A stretch of 28,494 nt of DNA, taken from the NCBI GenBank assembly GCA_045642445.1, contig JAZUIX010000174.1, positions 1-28,494 on the forward strand, in the 5' to 3' direction. The notes beneath the pieces are model-generated. The model had not been told where the DNA came from. It saw nothing but the letters and a program-made list of their open reading frames with translations, and ran no database searches. Shown piece after piece: positions 9,640-18,128 of this stretch. How positions within the stretch are numbered: the stretch's first letter is position 1; every line of letters begins with the position of its first letter. The position numbers and the translations under genes are program-made. This stretch comes from Colimorpha sp045642445 (GTDB taxonomy: Bacteria; Bacteroidota; Bacteroidia; Bacteroidales; P3).

Positions 9640-10998
9640 ATGCTTAAAAGAAAGATAATAAGCGAGATACAAAAAAATCTTCAAAATCCAACAAATCGGG
9701 TTTTGATTATAGATGGAGCCAGACAGATCGGAAAGTCGTTTATCATACGGCATGTAGGGCAAGAAATGTTCCCTCATTTTATCGAGATAAACATGGAAGA
9801 AGACAAGCAGGGCAGCCGACTTTTTGCCGATGCTCACACCTCGGAGGATTTTCACATGGCCCTGAGTAGTTTTGCAGGCAAAAAATTGGGTACAAAAAAG
9901 GACACACTGGTATTTATTGACGAAATACAAGCTTACGACCACCTCCTCACCCTGTTGAAATTCTTGGCCGATGAGGGCCGATACACCTATATAGCCAGCG
10001 GATCGCAGCTGGGGGTAGCATTGAAAAAAACGCAATCCATACCTGGCGGTCGCTACGAACGGATACGAATGTACCCTATGGACTTCGAGGAGTTTCTGTG
10101 GGCCAATGGGGTGGGCGAGGATGTAATAACACATATACAGGAATCCTTCCTTCATCGAGAATCGCTCAACGAAGGCATCCACAACAAGATGCTCAACCTT
10201 ATGCGGAAATATCTTCTCGTTGGAGGCCTGCCTGCCGCCGTAGACTCTTTCGTGAAAGAAACCAACATCGCCCGAGTGAGACAAATACATGCCGACATCC
10301 ACGACCTTTACCTCAATGATGCCGCAAAATACGAGAAAGACTCGGGACGCAAACTCAAAATCCAACGCATCTACAATATGGTGCCTTCCACCATGGAAAA
10401 TCGGAAGAAACGAGTTGTGGCAAAGGACATTGAGGACAAAGTGGGCAAACGTATGGAGAACTACCAAGACGAGTTTGACTACCTCTCGGCTTCGGGTATT
10501 GCCATTGAATGCAAAGCCATCAGCAAACCATCTTACCCTTTGCCCCTCAACATGGGCAAAAACCTGCTGAAGCTTTATATGAATGATGTGGGAATGCTTA
10601 CCGCCTTGCTCTACCGCAACAATATCAAAGCCGTGATGGATGATATTAGGAGTGTGAACCTGGGTTCGGTGTATGAAACTTTTGTTGCGCAAGAACTTTC
10701 TGCCCACGGCCTTGGATGTTTCTACTACGACAACAAAAAGCATGGCGAAGTGGATTTTCTAATCGATGACAATGAAAATCTCACCACAATACCCATCGAA
10801 GTGAAATCGGGCAGAGACTATTCCATCCATAGCAAGCATTTTATGGCTATGGAAGAATACAACATCAGCCAGTCCTACGTATTTTCCAATGAGCGAACCG
10901 TATCCACAAAAGACGGTATCACCTACATGCCCATCTACTATGTCATGTTCCTGCAATCGTCGGTAGAAGACACTTCTTTTGAGAAATACGACCAATAG
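9640..10998 (+). CDS. AAA_14/DUF4143-type ATPase with C-terminal nuclease-like fold
   Basis: The 452-residue protein has a P-loop GARQIGKS at residues 26-33, Walker B LVFIDEIQ with D94/E95, and a sensor-like IASGSQLG near 118-125. The C-terminal DUF4143 domain has E370-x-D372 in HGEVDFLI and E387-x-K389 in PIEVKSG, which is the layout of a PD-(D/E)XK nuclease active site. Members of this family are numerous in Bacteroidales; their role is poorly defined, and mobile or defence-like behaviour is often suspected. Base composition is visibly more AT-rich than in neighbouring housekeeping genes, which suggests acquisition. The start at ATG 9640 follows the 33-bp array directly. It stands alone, and glmS downstream has its own promoter. 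Confidence 0.9.
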   Translation: MLKRKIISEIQKNLQNPTNRVLIIDGARQIGKSFIIRHVGQEMFPHFIEINMEEDKQGSRLFADAHTSEDFHMALSSFAGKKLGTKKDTLVFIDEIQAYDHLLTLLKFLADEGRYTYIASGSQLGVALKKTQSIPGGRYERIRMYPMDFEEFLWANGVGEDVITHIQESFLHRESLNEGIHNKMLNLMRKYLLVGGLPAAVDSFVKETNIARVRQIHADIHDLYLNDAAKYEKDSGRKLKIQRIYNMVPSTMENRKKRVVAKDIEDKVGKRMENYQDEFDYLSASGIAIECKAISKPSYPLPLNMGKNLLKLYMNDVGMLTALLYRNNIKAVMDDIRSVNLGSVYETFVAQELSAHGLGCFYYDNKKHGEVDFLIDDNENLTTIPIEVKSGRDYSIHSKHFMAMEEYNISQSYVFSNERTVSTKDGITYMPIYYVMFLQSSVEDTSFEKYDQ

Positions 10999-11069
10999 AG
11001 AGATCTATTATTCCTTTCCCTTTTCACAACTCTCTTAACAAAAAGAAATGATAATTCAAAATTTTTTCG

Positions 11070-11077
11070 TATTTTTG
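11070..11077 (+). promoter_or_regulatory. glmS promoter -7 element
   Basis: TATTTTTG followed by CAA matches the Bacteroidetes -7 consensus TAnnTTTG and lies 57 bases before the glmS ATG. No good -33 TTTG is seen at the usual distance, so only the -7 box is marked. Confidence 0.55.
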
Positions 11078-11134
11078 CAATTTGAATTATTATTTATTGA
11101 GTAGAACATTAACTAATTATAAAACAGAGTAATT

Positions 11135-12994
11135 ATGTGTGGAATTGTCGGATACATTGGTGAGCAACAAGCCTACCCTATCCTTATAAAAGGACTTCAT
11201 CGTCTCGAATATCGCGGTTACGACAGTGCCGGAGTATCATTGATTAACGCCGAAGGCGAACTGTCTGTCTTCAAAGCCAAAGGCAAAGTCTCGGCTCTCG
11301 AAGAGAGTGTGAAAGACAAAGATGTAACTGGCACCATAGGTATCGCCCACACCCGCTGGGCCACCCACGGCGAACCCAACGCCACCAATGCCCACCCCCA
11401 TTTCTCAGAATCGCGCAACCTCTCCCTCGTCCACAACGGAATCATCGAGAACTACAAATCGCTGCGTGCCGAGATGGAGAAGCACGGCCTCACCTTCTGC
11501 TCCGAAACCGACACCGAAGTGCTCGTGCAGCTGGTGGAATACATGCAGGTGTCGCACAAATGCGACCTCTACACGGCAGTACAGCTCGCACTGAAGAACG
11601 TGGTGGGAGCCTACGCTATCGCCATCCTCGAAAAGAGCCACCCCGACCAGCTGGTATGTGCCCGCAAGGGCAGCCCGCTCATCATCGGTGTGGGCAAGAG
11701 CGACAATGGTCGAGCCGAATTCTTTGTCGGTTCTGATGCCACCCCCATCATCGAATACACCAACCAGGTCATCTACCTCAAGGACGAAGAGATTGCCATC
11801 ATGGACCGCAACGGCCGCTTGGACATCACCAACCTGGCCAACGTCAAGCAGACTCCCCAGCTCTGCACCTTGCAGATGAACCTCGACGAGCTGGAAAAAG
11901 GCGGTTTCCCCCACTTCATGCTCAAAGAGATTTGGGAGCAGCCCAACGCCCTCCGCACCTGCATCCGTGGCCGTCTCAATGTTGTCGATAAAGACATCCA
12001 CCTCTCCGGCATCACCGACCACACCGAAAAATTCATCAACTGCCGCCGTATCATCATCTGTGCCTGCGGCACATCCTGGCACTCTGCCCTTATCGGAAAA
12101 TACTTTATTGAAGAATCGTGCAAGATTCCCGTGGAGGTTGAATATGCTTCCGAGTTCCGCTATCGCAACCCCGTCATCAATCCCGACGACATCGTCATAG
12201 CCGTCTCCCAATCGGGCGAAACCGCCGATACCCTCGCCGCCATACAGTTGGCCAAAGAGAAAGGCGCCTTCCTTTACGGCATCTGCAACGTCATCGGATC
12301 CTCCATACCTCGCGCCACTCACAGCGGCACCTATCTGCATGTGGGTCCCGAAATCGGTGTGGCTTCCACCAAAGCCTTCACCGGACAAGTCATCACCCTC
12401 TGCCTCCTCGGCCTGGCCATCGCCAAAGAGAAGAAGACCCTCAGCGATGAGATGTTCCACATGCTTGTGGACGAGCTTCAGATGATTCCCGACAAAATGC
12501 AGTGGACTTTGGAGCACAACAAGGACATCGACCATTTTGCCCAAATGTTCACCTACTGCAAGAACTTCATCTACCTCGGACGTGGCTACAACTACCCCGT
12601 GGCCCTCGAAGGTGCTTTGAAACTGAAGGAAATCAGCTACATCCACGCCGAAGGCTATCCTGCCGCCGAGATGAAGCACGGCCCCATCGCCCTTATTGAT
12701 GAAGAAATGCCCGTGGTGGTTATTGCCCCCAAACGCGGCATGTACGAGAAAGTGGTGAGCAACATCCAGGAAATCAAATCGCGCAAAGGCAAGATCATCT
12801 CCGTCGTTACCGAGGGCGATACCGTGGTGAAAGACATGAGCGACTACACCTTCGTCATCCCCGACACCCGCGACTGCTTCGTGCCTCTGCTGGCTGTCAT
12901 TCCCCTGCAGTTGCTCTCCTACTATGTGGCTATCGCCAAAGGCCGCAATGTTGACCAACCTCGCAACCTGGCCAAGAGCGTCACCGTAGAATAA
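11135..12994 (+). CDS. glmS: Glutamine-fructose-6-phosphate aminotransferase (isomerizing)
   Basis: This cytoplasmic enzyme makes glucosamine-6-phosphate from fructose-6-phosphate and glutamine, the first step towards UDP-GlcNAc for peptidoglycan and lipid A. The 619-residue protein begins MCGIVGYIGE, so Cys2 becomes the N-terminal nucleophile of the glutaminase domain (about 1-240). Two SIS isomerase domains follow, with CACGTSWHS and SQSGETADTLAA in the first and GRGYNYPVALEGALKLKE and AEMKHGPIALI in the second. The C-terminus PRNLAKSVTVE is the characteristic family ending. The long AT-rich leader (11078-11134) shows no glmS ribozyme-like structure that I can recognise. A heptamer hairpin follows the stop codon. 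Confidence 0.98.
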   Translation: MCGIVGYIGEQQAYPILIKGLHRLEYRGYDSAGVSLINAEGELSVFKAKGKVSALEESVKDKDVTGTIGIAHTRWATHGEPNATNAHPHFSESRNLSLVHNGIIENYKSLRAEMEKHGLTFCSETDTEVLVQLVEYMQVSHKCDLYTAVQLALKNVVGAYAIAILEKSHPDQLVCARKGSPLIIGVGKSDNGRAEFFVGSDATPIIEYTNQVIYLKDEEIAIMDRNGRLDITNLANVKQTPQLCTLQMNLDELEKGGFPHFMLKEIWEQPNALRTCIRGRLNVVDKDIHLSGITDHTEKFINCRRIIICACGTSWHSALIGKYFIEESCKIPVEVEYASEFRYRNPVINPDDIVIAVSQSGETADTLAAIQLAKEKGAFLYGICNVIGSSIPRATHSGTYLHVGPEIGVASTKAFTGQVITLCLLGLAIAKEKKTLSDEMFHMLVDELQMIPDKMQWTLEHNKDIDHFAQMFTYCKNFIYLGRGYNYPVALEGALKLKEISYIHAEGYPAAEMKHGPIALIDEEMPVVVIAPKRGMYEKVVSNIQEIKSRKGKIISVVTEGDTVVKDMSDYTFVIPDTRDCFVPLLAVIPLQLLSYYVAIAKGRNVDQPRNLAKSVTVE

Positions 12995-13001
12995 TTTTAT
13001 C

Positions 13002-13066
13002 AATTAAAAATTAAGAATTAAGAATAAAGAGTGAGTCACCTTACTTTTTATTCTTAATTTTTAATT
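13002..13066. repeat. Heptamer hairpin after glmS
   Basis: Units aattaaa, aattaag, aattaag and aataaag run in register from 13002 to 13029. Bases 13002-13018 are perfectly complementary to 13050-13066. The centre contains a GTGA-G-TCAC stem (13031-13039). It may stop glmS transcription, but the AT-rich flanks make this uncertain. Seven-base periodicity continues (aattttc, aattccc, aattcat) up to the helicase ATG at 13110. Confidence 0.7.
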
Positions 13067-13109
13067 CCAAATTCAAACCGGCTTCCGCCCAATTTTCAAT
13101 TCCCAATTC

Positions 13110-15728
13110 ATGAGTCCCGACAAAGACCAGCAAGCAGTCATCAACATCGCCGAGGGCGAGCACCTGGTGCTGGCCCCTCCGGGATGTGGAAAGACCTTTA
13201 TCTTGGCCGAGCGGGTGGTGCATGCCCATGCTCAAGGGGTGCGATATGAAGACATGATGTGTCTCACCTTCACCAACCGAGCCAGCCGAAGTATGCGCGA
13301 CCGTGTGAGCCAGCGCACGGGCAACCCTGTCCCGCCCGACCTCTTTGTGGGCAACGTTCACCGTTTTTGCAGCAACTACCTCTTTGGCGAAAAGAAAATA
13401 CCCCAAAACAGCGCGGTCATCGACGACCTCGACGCCGAGAGCATCATCTCCTACCTTGCCCATCTCGACCCTCGGGAAGACCACAGCCGTTTTGCCTCCG
13501 AAATCGTAAACCTGCAGCACGCCCTAAGCCAGCAAGAGGCCGGGATGCCTTTCAACCTCATCGTACACAACGACCTCCTCAACCAACCCGACCTCTCCCA
13601 CAGGGTCGCCCTGGCACAAAAATACGCCGAGTACAAGGACACGGACACCCTCCTCGACTTCGAAGACCTCTTGGAAAAGGCCTATTTCCAAGCCCGAGCC
13701 GACCGTGAGGCGGGGAAGCTGCGTCTTTACAAATGGATTCAGATCGACGAGGTGCAAGATTTGAACTTTTTGCAGTTTGCAATCATCGACCTCTTCGCCG
13801 CCCCTGATGCCACCATCGTCTATCTTGGCGACGAGCAGCAGGCCATCTTCTCCTTCGTGGGGGCCAAACTCAACGCCCTCAACGCCCTCAAAAAACGTTG
13901 TGAAGGCCATATACACCACCTCGGACAGAACCACCGTTCGCCCGCCTACCTCCTCGAACTCTTCAACGCATACGCTGAGCATCAATTAGGTATCGACCCC
14001 GCAATCCTCCCCGTGGCCGCTTCTCACAACCCCGACGACTCCTCACCCAAACCTCAGGACCGATGTCTCTTCCGAGCCTGCTACCACAACCTCTCATCGC
14101 TTTACTATAAAGAAAATATGCGGTGTCCCCACGACGGGACCCCGTGCACCCTTTGTCGCAAACCCTACGCCGATGAATTTCGGCTGGCTGTGAGCCTTGC
14201 CAAACGCTACGCCGAGATAGAACCCGAGGGCCGCGTGGCCATCATCGTATCCACCAACGCCGATGCCGACCGTATCGCCCGACAATTTGGCGACACCCCC
14301 CATTTCAAAATCTCGGGTCGCGACCTCTTCGCCACCCCCTCCATGCAGCTCATCACCTCCCACCTCAACGTGGTGGCCAGCGAAACCTGCTTCATAGCTT
14401 GGGCCAAGATACTGTACTACATGCACATAGTGCCCGACTATTCCATAGCTCGCAACCTCATGCGTGAGATGCGCAGCCGTGCCCTCTCGCCCACCGACCT
14501 GCTCATGTACCAGGGCAGCAGCTACCTCCAGCAATTCGCCCACACCCTCGACAACGAAACCATCGTGCTCTTCGACACCGAAACCACAGGCCTCGACGTG
14601 GCTCACGACGACATCATACAGATAGCCGCCGTGAAAGTGTGCCAGGGCCGCATCGTCGAAGGCTCCGAGTTCAACATCATCATCGAAACCGACAAAGAGA
14701 TACCCCCCATCGTGGGAGGCCACGACAACCCCATGCTCGAAGTCTACCTCAACAGCGAGCGCCTCACCCGGGCCGAAGGCCTCAAAAAATTCCTCGAATA
14801 TGCAGGCGATGCGACACTCTTCGGCCACAACGTGGAATACGACTACCACATCCTTGACGCCAACCTCCTACGCACTCTCGGTCAAGGCCTTGGACAACGC
14901 AAACGCTTCGACACCCTCAAACTCATACGCCTCGTGGAACCCCGTCTGAGGATATACAAACTCGAGCGCCTGCTCGAAACCCTCCACCTCGAAGGCACCA
15001 ACTCCCACAACGCCATCGACGACGTTCTTGCCACCTACTCCCTCCTCGCCTACTGCCGAGAAAAAGCCCAAAGCCTCACACCCCTCCAGCAGCAGTTCCT
15101 CAACACCCCCGAGATGCGCACCCTCGCCAACCTCTTCAACCAGCGTTACCTCAACCTATATCTGCACTCTTACAATCAGTTATACACCCCCGCAAGCCTC
15201 GTCGACGAGGCAGAATACTTCTATCAAAATTTTTTGCAGCAAGGCCTCGTCGAACCTATAGAAAAATGGCCCCATGTGGTCAACTATCTGCGGGACGACC
15301 TCGTAGCCCCTTCGGGGCAAAAAGCCCTGCTGCTACGAGAGCAACTCGACCGCTACCTGCCCGAAATCAACACCCTGCGCGAGGCCGACCTCTGCGACAG
15401 CGAAAGCATGAAAAAGCGGGGAAGCGAGCGCTTCTTCATCGCCACCGCCCACAAAGCCAAAGGGTTGGAGTTCGATAGTGTGGTAGTTTTCGGGGCCTCG
15501 GAAGGGGCCTACCCCTACTTTTTCAACATCCGAAACGGAAACACCGAGAGCATACAGGAGGACGCGCGAAGGCTCTACGTAGCCCTGTCGCGAGCCAGGA
15601 AACACCTGTGTATCACCTATTCGCACATCGATGCCCGAGGCCAGGTGTCCCAGCCGAGCCGCTTCCTCAGCACCATATCCCCCATGCTGACCCTCTTCCC
15701 CACCCCAAGCGAGGGAGATGGCTCGTAG
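13110..15728 (+). CDS. UvrD/PcrA-like helicase with an embedded DEDDh exonuclease domain
   Basis: The 872-residue protein combines two activities. Superfamily 1 helicase motifs are split around an insert: Walker A APPGCGKT (about 22-29), Ia CLTFTNRASRSMRDRV (51-66), DEVQD (213-217), YLGDEQQAIFSFVGA (238-252), HKAKGLEFDSVVVFGASEG (781-799) and RRLYVALSRARKHL (820-833). Residues about 480-660 form a DnaQ-like 3'-5' exonuclease: FDTETTGL (D489, E491), FGHNVEYD (D578) and HNAIDD (H633, D638), so the DEDDh catalytic set appears complete. A cysteine cluster C339-x6-C346-x2-C349, with H341 nearby, could bind zinc. A role in DNA repair or end processing is likely. The ATG at 13110 directly precedes a Q-motif-like DQQ segment. 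The gene appears to be single, ending at a palindromic repeat block. Confidence 0.93.
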   Translation: MSPDKDQQAVINIAEGEHLVLAPPGCGKTFILAERVVHAHAQGVRYEDMMCLTFTNRASRSMRDRVSQRTGNPVPPDLFVGNVHRFCSNYLFGEKKIPQNSAVIDDLDAESIISYLAHLDPREDHSRFASEIVNLQHALSQQEAGMPFNLIVHNDLLNQPDLSHRVALAQKYAEYKDTDTLLDFEDLLEKAYFQARADREAGKLRLYKWIQIDEVQDLNFLQFAIIDLFAAPDATIVYLGDEQQAIFSFVGAKLNALNALKKRCEGHIHHLGQNHRSPAYLLELFNAYAEHQLGIDPAILPVAASHNPDDSSPKPQDRCLFRACYHNLSSLYYKENMRCPHDGTPCTLCRKPYADEFRLAVSLAKRYAEIEPEGRVAIIVSTNADADRIARQFGDTPHFKISGRDLFATPSMQLITSHLNVVASETCFIAWAKILYYMHIVPDYSIARNLMREMRSRALSPTDLLMYQGSSYLQQFAHTLDNETIVLFDTETTGLDVAHDDIIQIAAVKVCQGRIVEGSEFNIIIETDKEIPPIVGGHDNPMLEVYLNSERLTRAEGLKKFLEYAGDATLFGHNVEYDYHILDANLLRTLGQGLGQRKRFDTLKLIRLVEPRLRIYKLERLLETLHLEGTNSHNAIDDVLATYSLLAYCREKAQSLTPLQQQFLNTPEMRTLANLFNQRYLNLYLHSYNQLYTPASLVDEAEYFYQNFLQQGLVEPIEKWPHVVNYLRDDLVAPSGQKALLLREQLDRYLPEINTLREADLCDSESMKKRGSERFFIATAHKAKGLEFDSVVVFGASEGAYPYFFNIRNGNTESIQEDARRLYVALSRARKHLCITYSHIDARGQVSQPSRFLSTISPMLTLFPTPSEGDGS

Positions 15729-15740
15729 GTTCTCCCAAGT

Positions 15741-15842
15741 GATTCCGATATGATTCCGATATGCCTCCGATATGATTCCGATATGGATCCGATATATACA
15801 GTCGGAATTATATCGGAAGCATATCGGAGGCATATCGGAAGG
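15741..15842. repeat. 11-bp repeat palindrome downstream of the helicase
   Basis: Five 11-bp units related to gattccgatat run head-to-tail at 15741-15795. After a few bases the complementary orientation follows at 15801-15842 (units such as atatcggaggc). The arms 15754-15795 and 15801-15840 match over most of their length, so the block can form a stem of about 38 bp. It may terminate the helicase transcript, but there is no clean T-run after it. Confidence 0.85.
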
Positions 15843-15872
15843 AGGTGGCAATAGAGAGAAGGGATATTGGTA

Positions 15873-16062
15873 TAAACGAGAATGCTCGCTATAATTTTTG
15901 TAAACGAGAATATCCGTGAATTCGAAAATATTTTTTGTAAACGAGAATATCCGAGAATTTTCGTAAATATTTTTGTAAATATTTTTGTAAACGCGAATAT
16001 CCGAGAATGTCCGCGAATTTTCGTAAAAAAATTTTCATGGGCATTCACGGACATTCTCGGGT
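15873..16062. repeat. Second intergenic repeat family (taaacgagaatatccgagaa type)
   Basis: Copies beginning taaacg[a/c]gaat start at 15873, 15901, 15938 and 15988 and are linked by tttttg runs. The last copy and its tail (from about 15990) face an inverse complement at about 16037-16062 (cacggacattctcgggtatt), forming a palindrome around aaaaaaattttcat. The open frames through it are low-complexity (IFVNIFVNIFVN) and are not treated as genes. Confidence 0.75.
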
Positions 16063-16146
16063 ATTTTCGTTGAAAGTTATTCAAGTTGAAAAGTTATTCA
16101 GGGATATTCATGGGCCTCGGGTGAAAAAAAAAATTTTAAAAAAAAG

Positions 16147-16176
16147 TTTGCAATTTAAAAAATAGTTGTATATTTG
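16147..16176 (+). promoter_or_regulatory. Promoter of the small-protein/lipoprotein pair
   Basis: TTTG at 16147-16150 and TATATTTG at 16169-16176 are separated by 18 bases, a close match to the Bacteroidetes -33/-7 promoter. The transcript would have a leader of about 230 nt (to 16413), A-rich and without a clear structure except a short G-run near 16219. Confidence 0.65.
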
Positions 16177-16413
16177 CAACTTTGAAATACTCTCCCGTAC
16201 AATACCTGCAAGGTGGACGGGGGGGTATTTTAATTAATAATCAATTAGTTATAAAAACAACAAACACAAAAAACAGTCAAAGGAGCCGCATCGTCATAGG
16301 CAAAAAAATGCACCAAGTACGGCTTTTGCGAACAAAAAAACGAATAAAGCACAGCATCAGCAAACAAAAAAAACACAATAATAACAAACAAAACCAAGTA
16401 AATTAATTAAGAA

Positions 16414-16605
16414 ATGAAAAAGCACTATCAATCTCCCACAATAAAAGTGGTGGAGTTTAAAGTAGAGCGCGGATTCGAGGGTTCGAGTCAAGGCCTCTCC
16501 CTGAACACGGCTGGCACAGAGTTTCAAATGGAGTTCGACGACTGCGGTCCCCGTGAAACCGAATACAGCTTTACTAATTACGGAACCGATTTTTTTGGTA
16601 ATTAA
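16414..16605 (+). CDS. Small protein (63 residues) of unknown function
   Basis: The sequence starts MKKHYQSPTIKVVEFKVERGFEGSS and has no signal peptide or membrane helix. Many Bacteroidales carry short proteins with the same opening (MKK.Y..P.I.VVE.....), often directly upstream of surface lipoprotein genes. Here it lies 19 bases before a fimbrillin-like lipoprotein and shares its promoter. The ATG at 16414 follows an A-rich leader typical of Bacteroidetes translation starts. I do not know its function; the pairing suggests a link to the lipoprotein or to its surface assembly. Confidence 0.75.
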   Translation: MKKHYQSPTIKVVEFKVERGFEGSSQGLSLNTAGTEFQMEFDDCGPRETEYSFTNYGTDFFGN

Positions 16606-16624
16606 GACAAGGAGGAACGCAACA

Positions 16625-17851
16625 ATGAAGAAAATCTTACTGCCTATCTGCGCCATGCTGCTGTGCATGACCGCCTGCAAGAAAGACGAAGGAGTGCTCA
16701 AACTCGAGATTGAGCGTTACAACACCAATGCCAAGGTGCATATCGATGGCGCCCATTATGCCGTATGGGACAATGGGGACAAAATATGGTTGAACGGTGC
16801 AGAGGCCACCGTGAGCATTAGCGGCAACAGAGGAACCATAGCCATCCCCGAAAGCGTAGAGGGCGCTACCTCCTATACCGCCATTTATCCTTACGACTGG
16901 GTCGAAGTAGTTTCTGCTTACGACCGGGTCGAAGACCGTTTTATTGATGTCTTGACGATCAAGTATCAAAACCAGACCTATCGCACCATCGATGGCAAGC
17001 AGGTTGTTGATGCTCCCATGGCAGCCGTTTCAGATGGTGGCACGCTGAGGTTCACAAACCTTGGAAGCATCTTGGCCGTGACGGTTTCAAACCCTACTGA
17101 CGACCCCATGTCAGTTACAAAGATTAAAGTGATCGCTAATGGAGATGATGTGTTTATCAATGGCGGATTCCCCCTATCCTTGGATAATGACATACGTCTT
17201 GACGAGATTGTATGGAGTACTGGTACCGAATCCAACACCATCACGCTCGATTGTCCGTCTGTAGAAATCCAAAGAAATGGTTCACATACCTTCTATATCG
17301 CCCTGCCTCCCATGGATAACGCAATGCTCACCATCAAGGTTTACGACTATGAGGGCGGCTACTACATGAGAGACCAATCCGGTACGGTGGAAGTTGACTA
17401 TGGCCAAAACCAACTTAACCAAGTGACTTTCAATATCGACGGTAATGTGTATCATTCTCGGATTCCCAACAACCAAATTTGGTACACCGTCTCAAATAAC
17501 AGAGAAATATACCGTGATTTTGATAATGTCGCTGATCACGGTCCGAATGAAGATGGTTATTTTATAGAGTTTGATGACGATGTCTACGAAATCAGTGAAG
17601 ACCCATTTAGAAGTGCCAGGAACTTAACCAGTATTACTTTGCCACAAAGTGTCAGTTCTATCGAAGATCGTACATTTAGAAGCACCACCGAGTTGCTAGA
17701 AGTGAAGTGTTACTCCTCATCTGTCGTGTTGGGAAGAAATGTTTTCGATTCCAGCTCGACCCAGAGTGGCACCCTCCACCTTCCCGAAGGAGCCAACGGA
17801 AATGATTGGTGGGATGCAGGATGGAGAGGTTCTATCGTATACGACCTCTGA
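16625..17851 (+). CDS. Fimbrillin-like surface lipoprotein with BspA-type leucine-rich repeat
   Basis: The 408-residue protein has a lipoprotein signal MKKILLPICAMLLCMTAC with lipid-anchored Cys18, followed by KKDEG. Residues about 25-270 are beta-rich, with W..GD.IWL and Y.AIYPYDW elements reminiscent of fimbrillin/Mfa-like domains. Residues about 280-395 contain a short LRR_5 (BspA-like) unit, LTSITLPQSVSSIEDRTF, and a degenerate second copy ending in a LHLPEG motif. It is likely anchored in the outer membrane and surface-exposed; its binding partner is unknown. I chose ATG 16625 rather than the in-frame ATG at 16553 because it begins the signal peptide and follows a strong AAGGAGG (16609-16615) by 9 bases. 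It is probably co-transcribed with the 63-residue protein. Confidence 0.85.
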   Translation: MKKILLPICAMLLCMTACKKDEGVLKLEIERYNTNAKVHIDGAHYAVWDNGDKIWLNGAEATVSISGNRGTIAIPESVEGATSYTAIYPYDWVEVVSAYDRVEDRFIDVLTIKYQNQTYRTIDGKQVVDAPMAAVSDGGTLRFTNLGSILAVTVSNPTDDPMSVTKIKVIANGDDVFINGGFPLSLDNDIRLDEIVWSTGTESNTITLDCPSVEIQRNGSHTFYIALPPMDNAMLTIKVYDYEGGYYMRDQSGTVEVDYGQNQLNQVTFNIDGNVYHSRIPNNQIWYTVSNNREIYRDFDNVADHGPNEDGYFIEFDDDVYEISEDPFRSARNLTSITLPQSVSSIEDRTFRSTTELLEVKCYSSSVVLGRNVFDSSSTQSGTLHLPEGANGNDWWDAGWRGSIVYDL

Positions 17852-17937
17852 TAACGACGTTTCGACTTTGTTTTCGGACAAAGAGGCAAACTAAATAATA
17901 TCTCAGGGCCGCCCCGTGAGGGGTGGGTCCGAAGGCG

Positions 17938-17970
17938 GGAGCCGCGGCTGAAAGGGTTGCGGCTCCTGTT
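17938..17970 (+). terminator. Probable intrinsic terminator of the lipoprotein gene
   Basis: A perfect 8-bp G/C-rich stem (GGAGCCGC with GCGGCTCC) around a 13-base loop is followed by tgtttt. The T-run is short, so efficiency is uncertain. Confidence 0.5.
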
Positions 17971-18120
17971 TTGAGCCTTGGAGCCTCAAAAGGCGCGTAA
18001 AAAGGTTTCGTTCTTCGTCAAAATGTTCATACACACCATGAACGAGAACGATTCGGGGTTGCGCGGCTTTTTGATTGCAATTTATTCTCCGGAAATGGCC
18101 ATTTATATATAAATTTTTCG

Positions 18121-18128
18121 TATCTTTG
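18121..18128 (+). promoter_or_regulatory. aspA operon promoter -7 element
   Basis: TATCTTTG followed by CAAA matches TAnnTTTG and lies 63 bases before the aspA ATG. The -33 region is AT-rich with only a weak TTT match. It is the last promoter-like box seen before the long aspA-nqr-frd gene series. Confidence 0.6.

Noticed and set aside
11078..11134. glmS ribozyme upstream of glmS
   Set aside because: The leader is short and AT-rich, with none of the conserved core pairing expected of the ribozyme, which is typical of Firmicutes.
15882..16073. Short open frames through the repeat block (low-complexity IFVNIFVN product)
   Set aside because: The product consists of repeated short peptides generated by the DNA repeat; there is no sign of a coding region.
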